Shown: positions 10,001-18,774, counted from the first letter of the stretch. The stretch: 44,392 bases of DNA from Longimicrobium sp. (GCA_036389135.1 DASVQP010000119.1:1-44392); one strand, 5' to 3'. Notes: generated by a model from the sequence alone, not told the origin. Translations and numbers: made by a program.

Positions 10001-11178
10001 TTGGCGAGCACCGTCGCCGTTTCCACGCCCAGGCCCGCGGCGGCGTTGTAGGACGGGGCTTCTGCATCTTCGGCCTGCAGGGTGGCGGTGCTCCGCGTCC
10101 CGCCGTCCGAGGCGGCCGCGAGGCGAAGGCGCGCGGTAACCATCCGCGCCTCACCCGGCCCGAACGGCACCGGCCCCTGCATCGTGAGCGACACCACCTC
10201 CACGTGCGCGGGCTCCGCGCGAGCAAGCGAGAGGACGAGGACTCTCGCGGCGTTCGAGCGGTTGGTAACCAGCCACGACACGTCGAACGGAGCGCCGGCC
10301 GTCTCCATGCGGGTGCGGGCTCCATTGACTTCGACGCCCGGCGCGGCGAGAGCCAGCGCGGTCGAAAACGCGAAGCTCCCGGTCGCACTCCACCTCTCGT
10401 CCCCGAGATCGACGGCGCGGAGCGGGATCACCGACGAGGCATCCGCCACCGCGTCACGGGCCACGGTATAGGTCACCCGCACTGCGGTCGGCGTCTCCGG
10501 AGCCAACGTGAGGTCCGGAGGATTCGGCGGCGTCGCCACCGTACCCGGGCTGCTGCTGCCCACCTCGAAACGGAAGGTGCGAACGACGGGGCTCCGGTTC
10601 GTCACCGTGAAGGTCTGCGTCAACGTCGAGCCCGGCGCGCCGGTCTGCGCGTCGGGGTTGTCGACACTGGGGCTCCGCAAGGCGAACTCATTCCCCGTCG
10701 TGTCGGGAGGAGTCGGCGGAGTGATCCCGAAGGTGTCCGCGCCTGGAGCTCCCGGCGGCTCCGGCGTCAGCGCGAGAGCGGTGTCGCGAGCCTGGCCCCC
10801 ACCGTAGCAATCAGCCCGGTTCCTCGCGACCGGGGACGAACGGGAGTAGTCGAGCACGCAGAGCTGGCCCGTCGGAACGTGACGCAGGCGGAGGTAGACG
10901 CGCTCGCCGCTCACCGATTGCGAGTCAACCGCGATGCCGGGCGAGAGGTGGGGCTGCAGTGCGGAGTGGTCCGGGTACCGGCGCTGATCGAGGTACGCCA
11001 TCTCGTACAGATTCGCCGCGTTGTGAAGGTCGTGCTCCAACACGGCTTCCGCCTGGCGCACGCGGAGCGCGTGCGCGACCGCCGGCGTGACGATGCCGAG
11101 AAGGATCCCGCCGATCACGACCGCGCCGATCATCTGGATGAGCGAGTATCCGGCGCGCCCGCTGGGAACAATGCGCAT
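7096..11178 (-). CDS. Giant type IV pilin-like protein with seven Ig-like repeats and a PKD-like domain
   Basis: This is a 1360-aa protein starting at the ATG at 11178, preceded by GGAAAGGAC. The N-terminus is a class III (prepilin) signal: MRIVPSGRAG, then YSLIQMIGAVVIGGILL, a hydrophobic helix that starts after Gly10. Mature position 5 is Gln rather than the usual Glu. Residues 10-130 resemble a complete small pilin (helix, beta domain, Cys pair C107/C124). From about 165 to 955 there are seven repeats of about 112 aa. Each carries a conserved N-x-S-N/P element (TNRSPVVR, RNESNTSR, VNRSNLTR, RNRSNATR and others) typical of Ig-like surface adhesin repeats. A PKD-like domain follows at about 955-1050, then a Trp-rich C-terminal region. 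It lies in an operon with an M23 peptidase and lipoproteins, near pilT, pilB and pilC. I infer a filament-associated adhesin, perhaps at the tip. Confidence 0.85.
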   Translation of the reverse strand: MRIVPSGRAGYSLIQMIGAVVIGGILLGIVTPAVAHALRVRQAEAVLEHDLHNAANLYEMAYLDQRRYPDHSALQPHLSPGIAVDSQSVSGERVYLRLRHVPTGQLCVLDYSRSSPVARNRADCYGGGQARDTALALTPEPPGAPGADTFGITPPTPPDTTGNEFALRSPSVDNPDAQTGAPGSTLTQTFTVTNRSPVVRTFRFEVGSSSPGTVATPPNPPDLTLAPETPTAVRVTYTVARDAVADASSVIPLRAVDLGDERWSATGSFAFSTALALAAPGVEVNGARTRMETAGAPFDVSWLVTNRSNAARVLVLSLARAEPAHVEVVSLTMQGPVPFGPGEARMVTARLRLAAASDGGTRSTATLQAEDAEAPSYNAAAGLGVETATVLANPTVGAPAARSADPGTPFTLSWAVRNESNTSRSFQITASAGDPAHVEVLGSSGTGVQTIGRGQELPVTVTYRVKSGSAAGRGSDVRLHAADRASAVHEASASVAIGTNTVLAAPAITPPAAHSGKPGEEFEVTWMVRNASNADRVLRLDATAAGPELSVVSSAGAGEVTFAAFQTRAVTARFRVRDDSPAGARAAPALSATDKAAPPYSAQASFDFTTAADVRPPTLTGPAARSADPGTVTVGVFRLVNRSNLTRAFSLVATSTDASVVGDPADPAQVSVGAFGSVDVRVDAVVPGSALGYTQAGVALTAVDAGAGANSDAAQFAVTVNAVYRAPSVTWKASRLLRPGEAAVDSATVVNRSNVPAELCFTVETQPGNVNDGLVTGPDVAAPPCRTAGAAGTSSSAVRVPVSYSASTDALAGWTNVLALTAYQTGAGSLSASAQLTVEADLVVASPEWVRLPASPLFWDVGDERVLGYTLRNRSNATRSFCVAITSLDATKLASVGASPICGVRVAARDTVRVPHSLRAAGAGTGLRVEAVAYDEEAAVNRVDGGFYNVIRETRPTAVWDAPSPVYVRKWATFDGSRSWSPVGSPIVRYEWTWGLFMHQWDASQSRFVYTGAWETARDEVGTPTVERAYDLQGTFFVCLTAVDAAGRSSEPNCQPITTLRPTAARLAWRYRGWWTDQDWCLDVWWDNQCDAEHGNARWEIDLRPSVGDVPIKAAYAVIRVKLHNTDDPDRPATVTYSGNGGTTPEWGSYTFGSNFPSAVARAQDGRWRVLTTTGTSAHGWPSSPNLANHPLVLNINLAKATGVFDGGPHWVPDDAWITLYVQDARDRWTSVSGYRNHDKGQWRAAYDTTVTGDAGPTATVSVTATGEGTYVAAGAGDSPSGRIVDSWWEITSEDLIEGGATSWTTRGASVDLQPSPCERVTATWVVKDDQGKVGRGSDSVSGAGGSNCFDPGRGGEVLK

Positions 11179-11306
11179 GGCCGTCCTTTCCGATACGTGG
11201 GTGGGATGCACGGGGCGCACGGGGCACCCCGAAATGCGCCGCGGTCCGCAACCCGTATGGGTGCGGACCGCGGGAGAGGTCCTGGAGTCGCAGCGTGCCC
11301 GGCGCA

Positions 11307-12035
11307 TCAGTCCACCCCCAGGAGGGCGTCCGCGGCCACCCGGCCCGGTGGCAGGAAGTCGATCGGGTCCCGTCGCCAGCCCCTTAAGAACACCTCGTAG
11401 TGCGTGTGCGGCCCGGTGCTCAGCCCCGTGCTGCCGACATCTCCGATGATGTCTCCCCGGTGCACCCTGGCTCCAGGCTTCACGCGGATGGCGGAGAGAT
11501 GCGCGTACCGGGTCAGGAAGCCCGATCCGCCGTGCTCCACGTCCACCGTCAGCCCGTAGGTCGGGTGGTTCACCGTCGCATGGACGGTCCCGTCGGCCGT
11601 GGCTCTGACCGGCGAACCATGGAGGGCGGCGATGTCGAGCCCAACGTGGGGGATGATCCTCAGCTTGATGGGATGGTACCGGCCCGGGCTGAAGGAGCTG
11701 GTGACGACGCCTCCGGTCACCGGCTCGGTGGCGGGAACGAACCGGAGCCACGCAGCGGCCCTGCGCGCGACCTCCGCCTCGCGCGAGCGCAGGTTCGCGT
11801 ACCGCGCGTGGAAACCCGCCGTTCCAGAGTCGGCACGCGCGGCCAGTCCGAGCGCCACCTCGATCCGGCGCAGCCGGAGAGAAAGGCTGTCCGCATGCGA
11901 GCGGGCGGCGGCGATCTCCGCCGCCCCCGCTCCGGACCCGCCGGTGGGCTCGGACCGCGCGAACGACACGCCCGCCGTGGTCACCAGGGCCACCGCGGCG
12001 GCCGTCGCGGCCGCCACTGCGCGCGACGTCATCAT
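11307..12035 (-). CDS. M23 family peptidoglycan endopeptidase (LytM-like), periplasmic
   Basis: This 242-aa protein has an N-terminal signal anchor/signal peptide, a short coiled-coil stretch (about 38-100), and an M23 zinc-peptidase domain. The metal and catalytic residues are visible as H130-x3-D134 (HVGLD), H179 (YAHL) and H210-T-H212 (GPHTHYEV). LytM-type enzymes cut the peptide cross-links of peptidoglycan. Its ATG overlaps the stop of the upstream lipoprotein gene (ATGA at 12035), and the giant pilin gene follows 128 nt later. This suggests it opens the cell wall for the filament. All active-site residues are present, so it is likely active rather than a degenerate scaffold. Confidence 0.9.
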   Translation of the reverse strand: MMTSRAVAAATAAAVALVTTAGVSFARSEPTGGSGAGAAEIAAARSHADSLSLRLRRIEVALGLAARADSGTAGFHARYANLRSREAEVARRAAAWLRFVPATEPVTGGVVTSSFSPGRYHPIKLRIIPHVGLDIAALHGSPVRATADGTVHATVNHPTYGLTVDVEHGGSGFLTRYAHLSAIRVKPGARVHRGDIIGDVGSTGLSTGPHTHYEVFLRGWRRDPIDFLPPGRVAADALLGVD

Positions 12036-13297
12036 CAGGCGCCGGGCCGGCGCAGCGGAACGGGATCAGGTGCGCGTACGGGCACGCTGACCAGCTCCGC
12101 GCGCGGCGCATCGGCGCCCTCCGCCCACTGGACCACCGCGCGGGGGCCGCGGTCGCCGAACTGGCGCGTGAGCGGGAGCACCTGCCCCTGCCCGCTGCGG
12201 AGGGCGTGCGCTTCGGTCGCAAAGAAGTGACCGTCGGACTTCCGCGCCACCCGCGAGACGTACAGCACGTCGCCAGCGCGCTCAACGAGCCAGAAGCCTG
12301 CTCCCTGCCCGACGTCCTGCAGCGGGAAAAGCAGCGCCTTCCCGTCCTCCACCGCCGCCAGTCCCGGCGCGAGCACCGGCTGCACCGGGAGCCAGCCGAG
12401 GCGCACGCGCGCAACCGACGAGATTCCCCGGGAGAACGTGGACGGGAAGAACCGCTCCCCGGGATCCAGGCCGAGGCCGTCCAGCCACAGGCCGATCGCC
12501 GGCCGGGAATCGGCTACTTCGCTCCGCGGGAGGGAGAGGATGTGCACGGGTCCGCTGTTCACCTGCCCCGCCGGGGTGGCGAGCGGAAAATCCTGGCGGA
12601 GCGTGACGCTCGGGAAGGCGTCCTCCGATTCCACCACCAGCACCACGAAGTCGAGGCGTCCGTCATCGTCGCGCGAGCTCGGGATCCCGTCGGGGCCATC
12701 GTTGTCCCACCGCGAAAGGTCGTTTCGCTCGGCGGCCGTCCGCAGCACTGCCTGCGCGAACTCCATGAGGTCGCGCGGGGACGGGTTGCCCGGCAAAACG
12801 CTCTGGCGGGAGTCGACCAGGGAGGGAAGCACCTCGAAGCTCGGGCGGAAGAGCCCACCCGAGATCGTTTGCATCTGCTCGACCAGGGTGGGAACCGATC
12901 CACCCGGTTCCGAGCCGAAGAACTCTCGCGTGAGCGCGACATCGTCGCGCAACGGAATCCGCGGCCCGAGAGACACCGGCACAACCAGACCGTGGACGGG
13001 ACCGATGCCCGGCATCCCCGCGCCAGGCAGGCGCGAGGTTCCCTGGCCCGCGGTCAGGCCCGCAGGCACTCCCGGAACAGCGGATGATGCCGGCGACGCG
13101 GCACGCCCGGTGGGACCGGACGGCAGCGCCGGCGAGGCGCGGACCGACCCGGCATCCGGGTTGGGGAGCGGCCCTGGTGCGAGGTACGGGGCCTCTGCGG
13201 GACGGAACGGTCCGCCCCGACCGGCGCAGCCGGTGAGGACGAGCACGCACACGGCCGCGGCGGGCCGGATCTTCCTGGTGAACGTGTGGAGGGGCAT
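12035..13297 (-). CDS. Lipoprotein with M6-peptidase-like region lacking the HExxH site
   Basis: This is a 420-aa protein. The ATG at 13297 gives a lipoprotein signal (AAAVCVLVLTGC, Cys near 22) followed by a Pro/Ala/Gly-rich linker of about 100 residues. The folded part includes a segment 'RWDNDGPDGIPSSRDDDGRL' followed by DFVVLVV, which resembles the Asp-rich stretch that precedes the zinc site in M6 (immune-inhibitor A type) metallopeptidases. No HExxH follows, so it is probably not a protease. It is the first gene of the operon leading to the M23 peptidase and the giant pilin-like protein, and its start faces pilT across a divergent promoter region. An outer-membrane-anchored assembly or adhesion role is inferred. 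The M6 relation is tentative. Confidence 0.7.
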   Translation of the reverse strand: MPLHTFTRKIRPAAAVCVLVLTGCAGRGGPFRPAEAPYLAPGPLPNPDAGSVRASPALPSGPTGRAASPASSAVPGVPAGLTAGQGTSRLPGAGMPGIGPVHGLVVPVSLGPRIPLRDDVALTREFFGSEPGGSVPTLVEQMQTISGGLFRPSFEVLPSLVDSRQSVLPGNPSPRDLMEFAQAVLRTAAERNDLSRWDNDGPDGIPSSRDDDGRLDFVVLVVESEDAFPSVTLRQDFPLATPAGQVNSGPVHILSLPRSEVADSRPAIGLWLDGLGLDPGERFFPSTFSRGISSVARVRLGWLPVQPVLAPGLAAVEDGKALLFPLQDVGQGAGFWLVERAGDVLYVSRVARKSDGHFFATEAHALRSGQGQVLPLTRQFGDRGPRAVVQWAEGADAPRAELVSVPVRAPDPVPLRRPGA

Positions 13298-13426
13298 CTC
13301 TGGGGCGCGATGGGAGGCTTGTGCGCGAACCGTCCGCGCGGGTAAGCGGTACATGGGCTGGTACCCCGGGTGTCTTCCCCCGGACGACGCCCGCCTGCCG
13401 CCTCCCTTGCCTCCAAGATCGGAACG

Positions 13427-14533
13427 ATGTCCGCGAACAACCCAGTAAACGCATACCTCGAAGCGCTCGTTGGCGCCGACGGCTCCGACCTGCACCTGAA
13501 CTCGGGTGCGCTACCCACCATCCGGACGCACGGACGCATCGTCCGCGTGAAACGGGACGAGGCGAACCACGTGTGCGAGATCTCGCCGGATCAGCTGCGA
13601 GTCGTGATCCTGGCCACCATGCCGGCTCACCTGCACGCACGCTGGGAATCCGAGCGCGAGGTCGACTACTCCTACGACGCCGGTGCGGGAATCGGAAGGT
13701 TCCGCGTCAACGCCTATTTCGACCTTGACGGCCCGGCCGCGGTGTTCCGCCGCGTACCCGCTCCGCCGACGTCGATGGACGACGTCGGGCTGCCGCCGTC
13801 TGTACAGGCGCTGGTGGATCAGCCCAACGGATTGATCCTGCTGATCGGGCCGACCGGCGCCGGGAAGTCGACCACGATGGCGGCGCTCGTCAACGAGGTG
13901 AACAGTCGCCGGGCCGGCGTGATCCTCACGATCGAGGAGCCCATCGAGTTCGCCTATCCCCGCGACCGCGGATGCGTGGTCTCGCAGCGGGAGGTCGGCA
14001 CGCATACGCTGTCGTTCGCCGCGGCGACCAGATCCGGGCTCCGCCAGGATCCCGACGTCATCGGCGTTGGCGAGATACGAGATCCGGCGACGCTCGCCCA
14101 GGTGCTCGGTCTCGCCGAAACGGGGCACCTGGTGTTCTCGACCGGGCACGGGTCCTCCGTGGCGAGCGGGCTCGGGCGCCTGCTGGGGCTCCCCGAGGCC
14201 GCGCGAGAAGACGCGACTCGCCGCCAGCTCGCGGGCGTGTTCCGCGCGGTGATCGCGCAGGCATTGGTCCCACGGGCCGACGGCGAGGGCCGCCTTCCTG
14301 CCTTCGAGGTGCTTCACCGCACCACGTCCACGGTGAACAAGATCCGTGACGGGAACCTCGTCTCGCTCCGGAGCGACATGAACGACCGCGCATCCGGGAT
14401 GGTCACGCTGGAGCGGTCGCTCGCGGAGCTGGTCGTGCGGGGGGAGGTGCGGGAGGAAGATGCGTTCATGCACTCGAATGACCCCGACCAGTTGCGGAGC
14501 GAGCTGCGCGCCGCAATGGCAGGATCCTACTGA
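13427..14533 (+). CDS. pilT: Type IV pilus retraction ATPase PilT
   Basis: This is a 368-aa hexameric AAA-type ATPase that powers pilus retraction from the inner-membrane base. Motifs in order are the N-terminal PAS-like domain (1-110, with GSDLHLNSG), Walker A GPTGAGKS at 141-148, an Asp-box variant LTIEEPIEF at about 167-175, Walker B DPDVIGVGEIRD at 208-219, a His box AETGHLVFSTGHG at about 229-241 and the late GMVTLERSLAEL segment typical of PilT. The His box differs from the usual FGTLHT form. I chose the ATG at 13427; a longer frame from 13370 begins in the promoter region. It is divergent from the lipoprotein-M23-pilin operon. The gene is complete, and the region after it is the accessory island, so its usual downstream neighbours may have been displaced. 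Confidence 0.93.
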   Translation: MSANNPVNAYLEALVGADGSDLHLNSGALPTIRTHGRIVRVKRDEANHVCEISPDQLRVVILATMPAHLHARWESEREVDYSYDAGAGIGRFRVNAYFDLDGPAAVFRRVPAPPTSMDDVGLPPSVQALVDQPNGLILLIGPTGAGKSTTMAALVNEVNSRRAGVILTIEEPIEFAYPRDRGCVVSQREVGTHTLSFAAATRSGLRQDPDVIGVGEIRDPATLAQVLGLAETGHLVFSTGHGSSVASGLGRLLGLPEAAREDATRRQLAGVFRAVIAQALVPRADGEGRLPAFEVLHRTTSTVNKIRDGNLVSLRSDMNDRASGMVTLERSLAELVVRGEVREEDAFMHSNDPDQLRSELRAAMAGSY

Positions 14534-15237
14534 CCCCAGCCCAACCGGTTTCACCGGCGATCACCGCAAGCTGCTTCAAGATCGCGCGGATCGCCGCCCG
14601 CCACCCGTCCGCGGGTCGCGACCGGGTGGCGGACAGGCTTAAGGTGCAGTCACAGATCTGGTGGGGTCTTCCACCCGCTCTGGTCGCGTCCACCACCTCC
14701 GTGTCGCTGTCCACGGCGGCTGCCGCGAGCCGCGCCCGGATAGCTCCCACCGCGGACGGGGCCGCGTCCCGCTCGCCTGTGAGCGGGGGGGGGGGCAGGC
14801 GCAAAGAACTCTTCGTCCTCGCGGAGCAGCCAGGTGGAACCGGGCATTCCCCAGAGGGCCACCAGAGGCGCCAGCACCGCCCGGTTCTGGTAGAGGGCTC
14901 CCCTGAAGAAACCCGAATTCCCGAGGAGGCAGCTGCGTAAATCTTCGTGTCCCCCGACTGGTTAAAACTTGGTGTCACTGGACAATTGTAGGTGCGTCTC
15001 AGGTGACGAACCTGACCCAGCCGCGCCTCGCTCCGAGTTCGACCGCCAGCGCGATCCGGGGATCGACGTCTTCGTAGTGCCGGGCCGCGAAGATGGCCGC
15101 GACCTCCTCTTCGGTGTGCTAGAGATCGCTCGCCACAGTACCCGGCCCGTGCGTCCGAGGCGCTCGCGCCGGAGGTGATGAAAGCAGCAGGCACCCTGGC
15201 TCGTGCCATGCGCGGCGTAGGCGGTTGCGGTCAGATG
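14534..15237. other. Non-coding or decayed region with broken minus-strand gene pieces
   Basis: This 700-base stretch has no intact gene. Reading the minus strand gives two protein-like pieces in different frames: an integrase-like fragment (listed separately) and a piece around 14790-14930 reading 'LVALWGMPGSTWLLREDEEF' that breaks at a run of eleven G residues (14785-14795). Beyond that run a different frame stays open to about 14540. The picture is of decayed mobile DNA between pilT and the CHAT gene. Confidence 0.45.
14990..15165 (-). pseudogene. Tyrosine recombinase/integrase-like fragment (decayed)
   Basis: On the minus strand a stretch reads HTEEEVAAIFAARHYEDVD followed by PRIALAVELGA. 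After a one-base shift it continues as RLGQVRHLRR. The pattern 'DVDPRIALAVELGA-x-RLGQV' resembles the region entering the catalytic domain of phage-type integrases. There is an in-frame stop just before it and a frameshift inside it, and no R...H-x-x-R...Y set can be found. I treat it as a remnant. The assignment rests on memory of the family pattern and needs a profile search. Confidence 0.35.
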
Positions 15238-18200
15238 TCATTTGCCCAAGGCGACGAAAGGAGCCCAGTGATCAGGTGTGGCGAAGGGCCGCTCGTCGTC
15301 CGGGCCAGACAACTCCCGCAAAATGTCGCTCATCGCGGCGCACAATAAGCTCTCATCGTCCAGCAAGTGCTCGATGAGTGAGCGGACCTCGGCCCGCGTC
15401 GCGTCGCGCAGCCACCGCTGCGCCTGCCCCAGAGCCTCGGCGACGGCGAATGGCGCCGCAGGCGTGCTGAAGCTTTTCAGGAGTGAGTAGAAACGAATGG
15501 AGAGCAAAGCGGCGGAAAGGTCGTCGACGACCCAGAGGCTACTTACCACTGCGGAACTGCCCGCGAAGAGAAATCCACTGGGGAGTCCGATGAACTCCTC
15601 GGTGTCACGCGCTGAATCCGTCAACCCTGTCTCGCAGGCAGATAGCACGACGAGCCGGCAGGTCGAAAGGTTAAGCCAGAATATATCGGCGAGCGTAAGC
15701 CGCTCGTGATCAGCGAGTAAGAGTGCGGAGTTCAGAGGGGCGCCCCGGTCGAACGTCCCGTGGCACGCGAAATGGAGGACATGGGCGCCGAGAAGTCCGT
15801 CAGATCCGGTGAAGGTGCCGAGGGTAGCCCTTTCGTGAGTGAGAATCGTGGCCTTGGGGAAAAACGTTGCGACAACCGTCACCTCCGCAGCCGTAAACGG
15901 CAAGTCGCCAGTCGGGTTCTGTAGGGCCACGAGCGAATCGACAGCCGTTCGAGATAATTGTCCCGTCAGATGGAGCAGCGCAGCCGATGGAGCAGTCACG
16001 ACCCCTCTCGGAAATCGATCCAGCAGGCAGCGACCGTCGCGGCTCGGAAGAGGCAAAGCGTGGAGCGGGAGGAGGTGCGTAAAGCGATGAGGCAGAATGA
16101 TCAAGCGATCAGCATGCTCGGGCATCGCTTCGAGGATGCGAGGCAGATCAATGTCCTCGGCAAACGTGCGAAGCCGGCCGGAGAGCTGTTGTCTCCAGAA
16201 CTCGGCATCGCTCAGTTGCTTGTCTTGGTCATAGTGTTCCAGATAATGCTGTACGTGGCTTTCCAACCCCTTCCCGAATTCAATGACGACCGGGGAGGGT
16301 GCATCGGTCGTTTGAATAAAGGCATAATGTACGTCTGGGGCGAAGTAGAGGCTTAACAGGACGGTATGCTCGTCAGGGAGGAGGGCTCGGATCTCGTCAG
16401 ACGTGAGGGGTGTGGATTCCGCTTGCGTCAAGGCGAACGCGGGGTCGATTGCTGCGATCTGATCGATCACATCGCGGATCTCTGCACTGATCGTCTCCAA
16501 CACATCGGGCACTGCCGGCTGGCCGGTCCGCAATTGTTCCTCGGAAGCTATGCGCTCTCGTCTGGATGACTCGACCGCAGCTATAAACGACCTAACGCCA
16601 AAGGCCCCATCCCCTCCAGGCGGATCAGGACTTCTTTCGTCGGGCGACAGCGAAAAGCGGAACGGCAGGGTTGCGGGGGTAGTCTCCTTCGCTCTTTCAG
16701 CCCTGCGACGTTCCACTTCAGCTTTGCGGCGAAGCTGGTTTAGTTTCTCCGCGAGTTCCGACGGGACGCGGTCATCTGGATGGGTATCCCGGCTGGCAAG
16801 GAGGTCGGCCAGCCCCCTCGCCTTAGCGCGTTCGGCGGTGGCGAGCGCCTCGGCTGGAAGTCCGCCCTGAAGATACGCTTGAACGAGGTTCGTGTAGGCG
16901 TCGCGAGCGGACGTGACGATCTCATCACGCCGAGCATTGTCGGTCGCCTGCCGTCGCTGCTGCTCGACGGCATCGACGACCTGGCTGAACCCGTACGACG
17001 CGTCCTCCCAACGGGCGTGTTTACTGGCTTCGTGCCCAAGCACGCGCCCGATTCTGCCTGCCTGATATGGGTCCACAAAAGGGGTCAACTCGGTAAGCGC
17101 CTCGCGCAGCGCTCGAAAGCCAGCATCTAGATCGGTACTCGAAGCAAAGGGACCGGCCCCGTTTCTACGGATCAACGTCTGGCCCTGGGCTACTCTCAGG
17201 AGTGCCCATTCCCGCGGATATGCCGATCGAACGAAAAACGAACCCGGCCCACTGCCCTCCAGCCTCAGATTCAGATCTAGCAGATTCGCAATTTCGTAGA
17301 TCGGGGAGAATGTCGGCATCGATTCGGTGTCCACGAACTCCAGAAGTGCCTGGGCACGGTCCAGCCGAATCAACTCCTGGTAATAACGAAGTCCGCTGTC
17401 TTTCAGGATATCCGCTGCACGCCTCAACGACATGAAGCCGACGGCTTCCATCTCGGAGTCTCCGCCGAGGCGGCGCGCGTGTTCGAAACAGGCCTCGGCC
17501 AGCTTATGATAGTGAATGCCGACGAGGATAGGATCTGAGGCGGCTATCGCATATTCAGTCGCGTCCCAGTAGGCATTTATCGCATCCTTCAGATCATTTT
17601 TATCCTGATCAATAAATGACCTTGACGAGAAAACGTCGGCGATTGCACCCATGGTCACGGCCGCCCAAGCCGAAAGATCGAGCCGACTCCATTCTTCGAA
17701 CGCTGCGGAAAGATCCGCAAGAGCGTGGGCATGATCTTCTTGGCGGTCTCCGCGCAGGCGTCGCAGGAGAAGGAGCCCACGGATCATCTTCGCGTATGCC
17801 CATTCCTGCGGATGCTCCTTTCGCCATCCTCCGTTATCCAGGAAACCGAGGGCCAGGTTCACCTCTACTATGGCATCTTCGATATGCTGACCCAGATCTC
17901 CGAGCGTTCGCTCCATGAGGGCGGCAGCGAGACTTGTATGGGCATGGGCCTCCTCAACGAGCCGGAGTGCGACTCTGGCGAACGACGCGATGGACTCCTG
18001 AAACGCGGACACGGCAAGCTCAATGTTGGCGTCGCGCGCGTACTCATTCTGCCCATCCTGAAATCTCTCCATGTATACCCGCCCTAAAACCCCGTACGCG
18101 CTCCCTCTCAGTTTGAAGACCAGGGATTCAGGCCAGCGCGGGAGTACCTGAATGGCTGCTTGGATTGCAACGAGCGCTGCTTCCACCACGAAGCGGTAGT

Positions 18201-18774
18201 TCCCATGACGAAAACCTAGCAGTGTTTGTGCAAACAGCATAAGCACCCTGCATTTGCCGGCATATTCTGAGTCTTTGAGCCACCATCTTATCACGGCAAC
18301 GCCGAAGGAACTGAGTACCGTTTTCCGGCTCGGCGGCGTTGGGCACGGCTCGATCCCGTACAACGTTTTTATGTGAATGTCAATTGCGTGTGGAAATGCC
18401 TCATTTAACAAATCCTTCCGCTCATTTAACGCGTCGCAAAGCACCTGTGCTGCTGACACGAAAGATTTGGTACCACGAACTCGAAAGAAAGGAGGGAACA
18501 CCCGGGCGAGGAGTTCGAAGTGTGCTTCGGTCGGGGCCCTCTCTACCGCTCGCTCAATCTGCGCCCGGACGACGAGGAGGAACGCTCCCTTTAATGAGAG
18601 AGCTTTGTTGCCCAAGAGTTCGATACCTGTCGCTTGTAAACCGGAGAGAAGAGCCGACACATCCAATTGTGGATAGCGTCCGAGGATCTCCGCCAAGCCC
18701 GTCTTCTGCTCTTCCAAGCTGAAGTCCGCCAAGTCCGCGATCTCCTGGATGATCCGGGCGGTTTCAGCGTGCAT
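15238..18774 (-). CDS. TPR-rich CHAT-domain (caspase-like) protease
   Basis: This is an 1178-aa protein. CHAT proteases are caspase-fold cysteine peptidases that act in bacterial immunity and programmed cell death. The long N-terminal and central part (about 100-760) is helical and TPR-like, including a clear TPR pair near 'YLQGGLPAEALATAERAKAR' that usually precedes CHAT. A short charged coiled coil follows. The CHAT domain fills the last about 300 residues, with catalytic His1005 in HFACHGTFD and Cys1047 in VLSACETG. I chose the ATG at 18774, although no strong Shine-Dalgarno sequence is visible and upstream in-frame starts up to 18942 are possible. The base composition is visibly less GC-rich than the pilus genes, which suggests transfer. 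A zinc-ribbon-like gene and an EACC1-like gene lie upstream on the same strand. Confidence 0.9.
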   Translation of the reverse strand: MHAETARIIQEIADLADFSLEEQKTGLAEILGRYPQLDVSALLSGLQATGIELLGNKALSLKGAFLLVVRAQIERAVERAPTEAHFELLARVFPPFFRVRGTKSFVSAAQVLCDALNERKDLLNEAFPHAIDIHIKTLYGIEPCPTPPSRKTVLSSFGVAVIRWWLKDSEYAGKCRVLMLFAQTLLGFRHGNYRFVVEAALVAIQAAIQVLPRWPESLVFKLRGSAYGVLGRVYMERFQDGQNEYARDANIELAVSAFQESIASFARVALRLVEEAHAHTSLAAALMERTLGDLGQHIEDAIVEVNLALGFLDNGGWRKEHPQEWAYAKMIRGLLLLRRLRGDRQEDHAHALADLSAAFEEWSRLDLSAWAAVTMGAIADVFSSRSFIDQDKNDLKDAINAYWDATEYAIAASDPILVGIHYHKLAEACFEHARRLGGDSEMEAVGFMSLRRAADILKDSGLRYYQELIRLDRAQALLEFVDTESMPTFSPIYEIANLLDLNLRLEGSGPGSFFVRSAYPREWALLRVAQGQTLIRRNGAGPFASSTDLDAGFRALREALTELTPFVDPYQAGRIGRVLGHEASKHARWEDASYGFSQVVDAVEQQRRQATDNARRDEIVTSARDAYTNLVQAYLQGGLPAEALATAERAKARGLADLLASRDTHPDDRVPSELAEKLNQLRRKAEVERRRAERAKETTPATLPFRFSLSPDERSPDPPGGDGAFGVRSFIAAVESSRRERIASEEQLRTGQPAVPDVLETISAEIRDVIDQIAAIDPAFALTQAESTPLTSDEIRALLPDEHTVLLSLYFAPDVHYAFIQTTDAPSPVVIEFGKGLESHVQHYLEHYDQDKQLSDAEFWRQQLSGRLRTFAEDIDLPRILEAMPEHADRLIILPHRFTHLLPLHALPLPSRDGRCLLDRFPRGVVTAPSAALLHLTGQLSRTAVDSLVALQNPTGDLPFTAAEVTVVATFFPKATILTHERATLGTFTGSDGLLGAHVLHFACHGTFDRGAPLNSALLLADHERLTLADIFWLNLSTCRLVVLSACETGLTDSARDTEEFIGLPSGFLFAGSSAVVSSLWVVDDLSAALLSIRFYSLLKSFSTPAAPFAVAEALGQAQRWLRDATRAEVRSLIEHLLDDESLLCAAMSDILRELSGPDDERPFATPDHWAPFVALGK

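Noticed and set aside
9637-11400. 587-codon plus-strand frame opposite the pilin repeats
   Set aside because: Arg-rich shadow; repeats on the minus strand are coherent protein.
11179-12414. A continuous minus-strand frame extends the giant pilin gene to 1772 codons
   Set aside because: The extension is antisense/frame-shadow of the M23 peptidase gene, rich in Arg/Gly, and the prepilin leader at 11178 has its own RBS.
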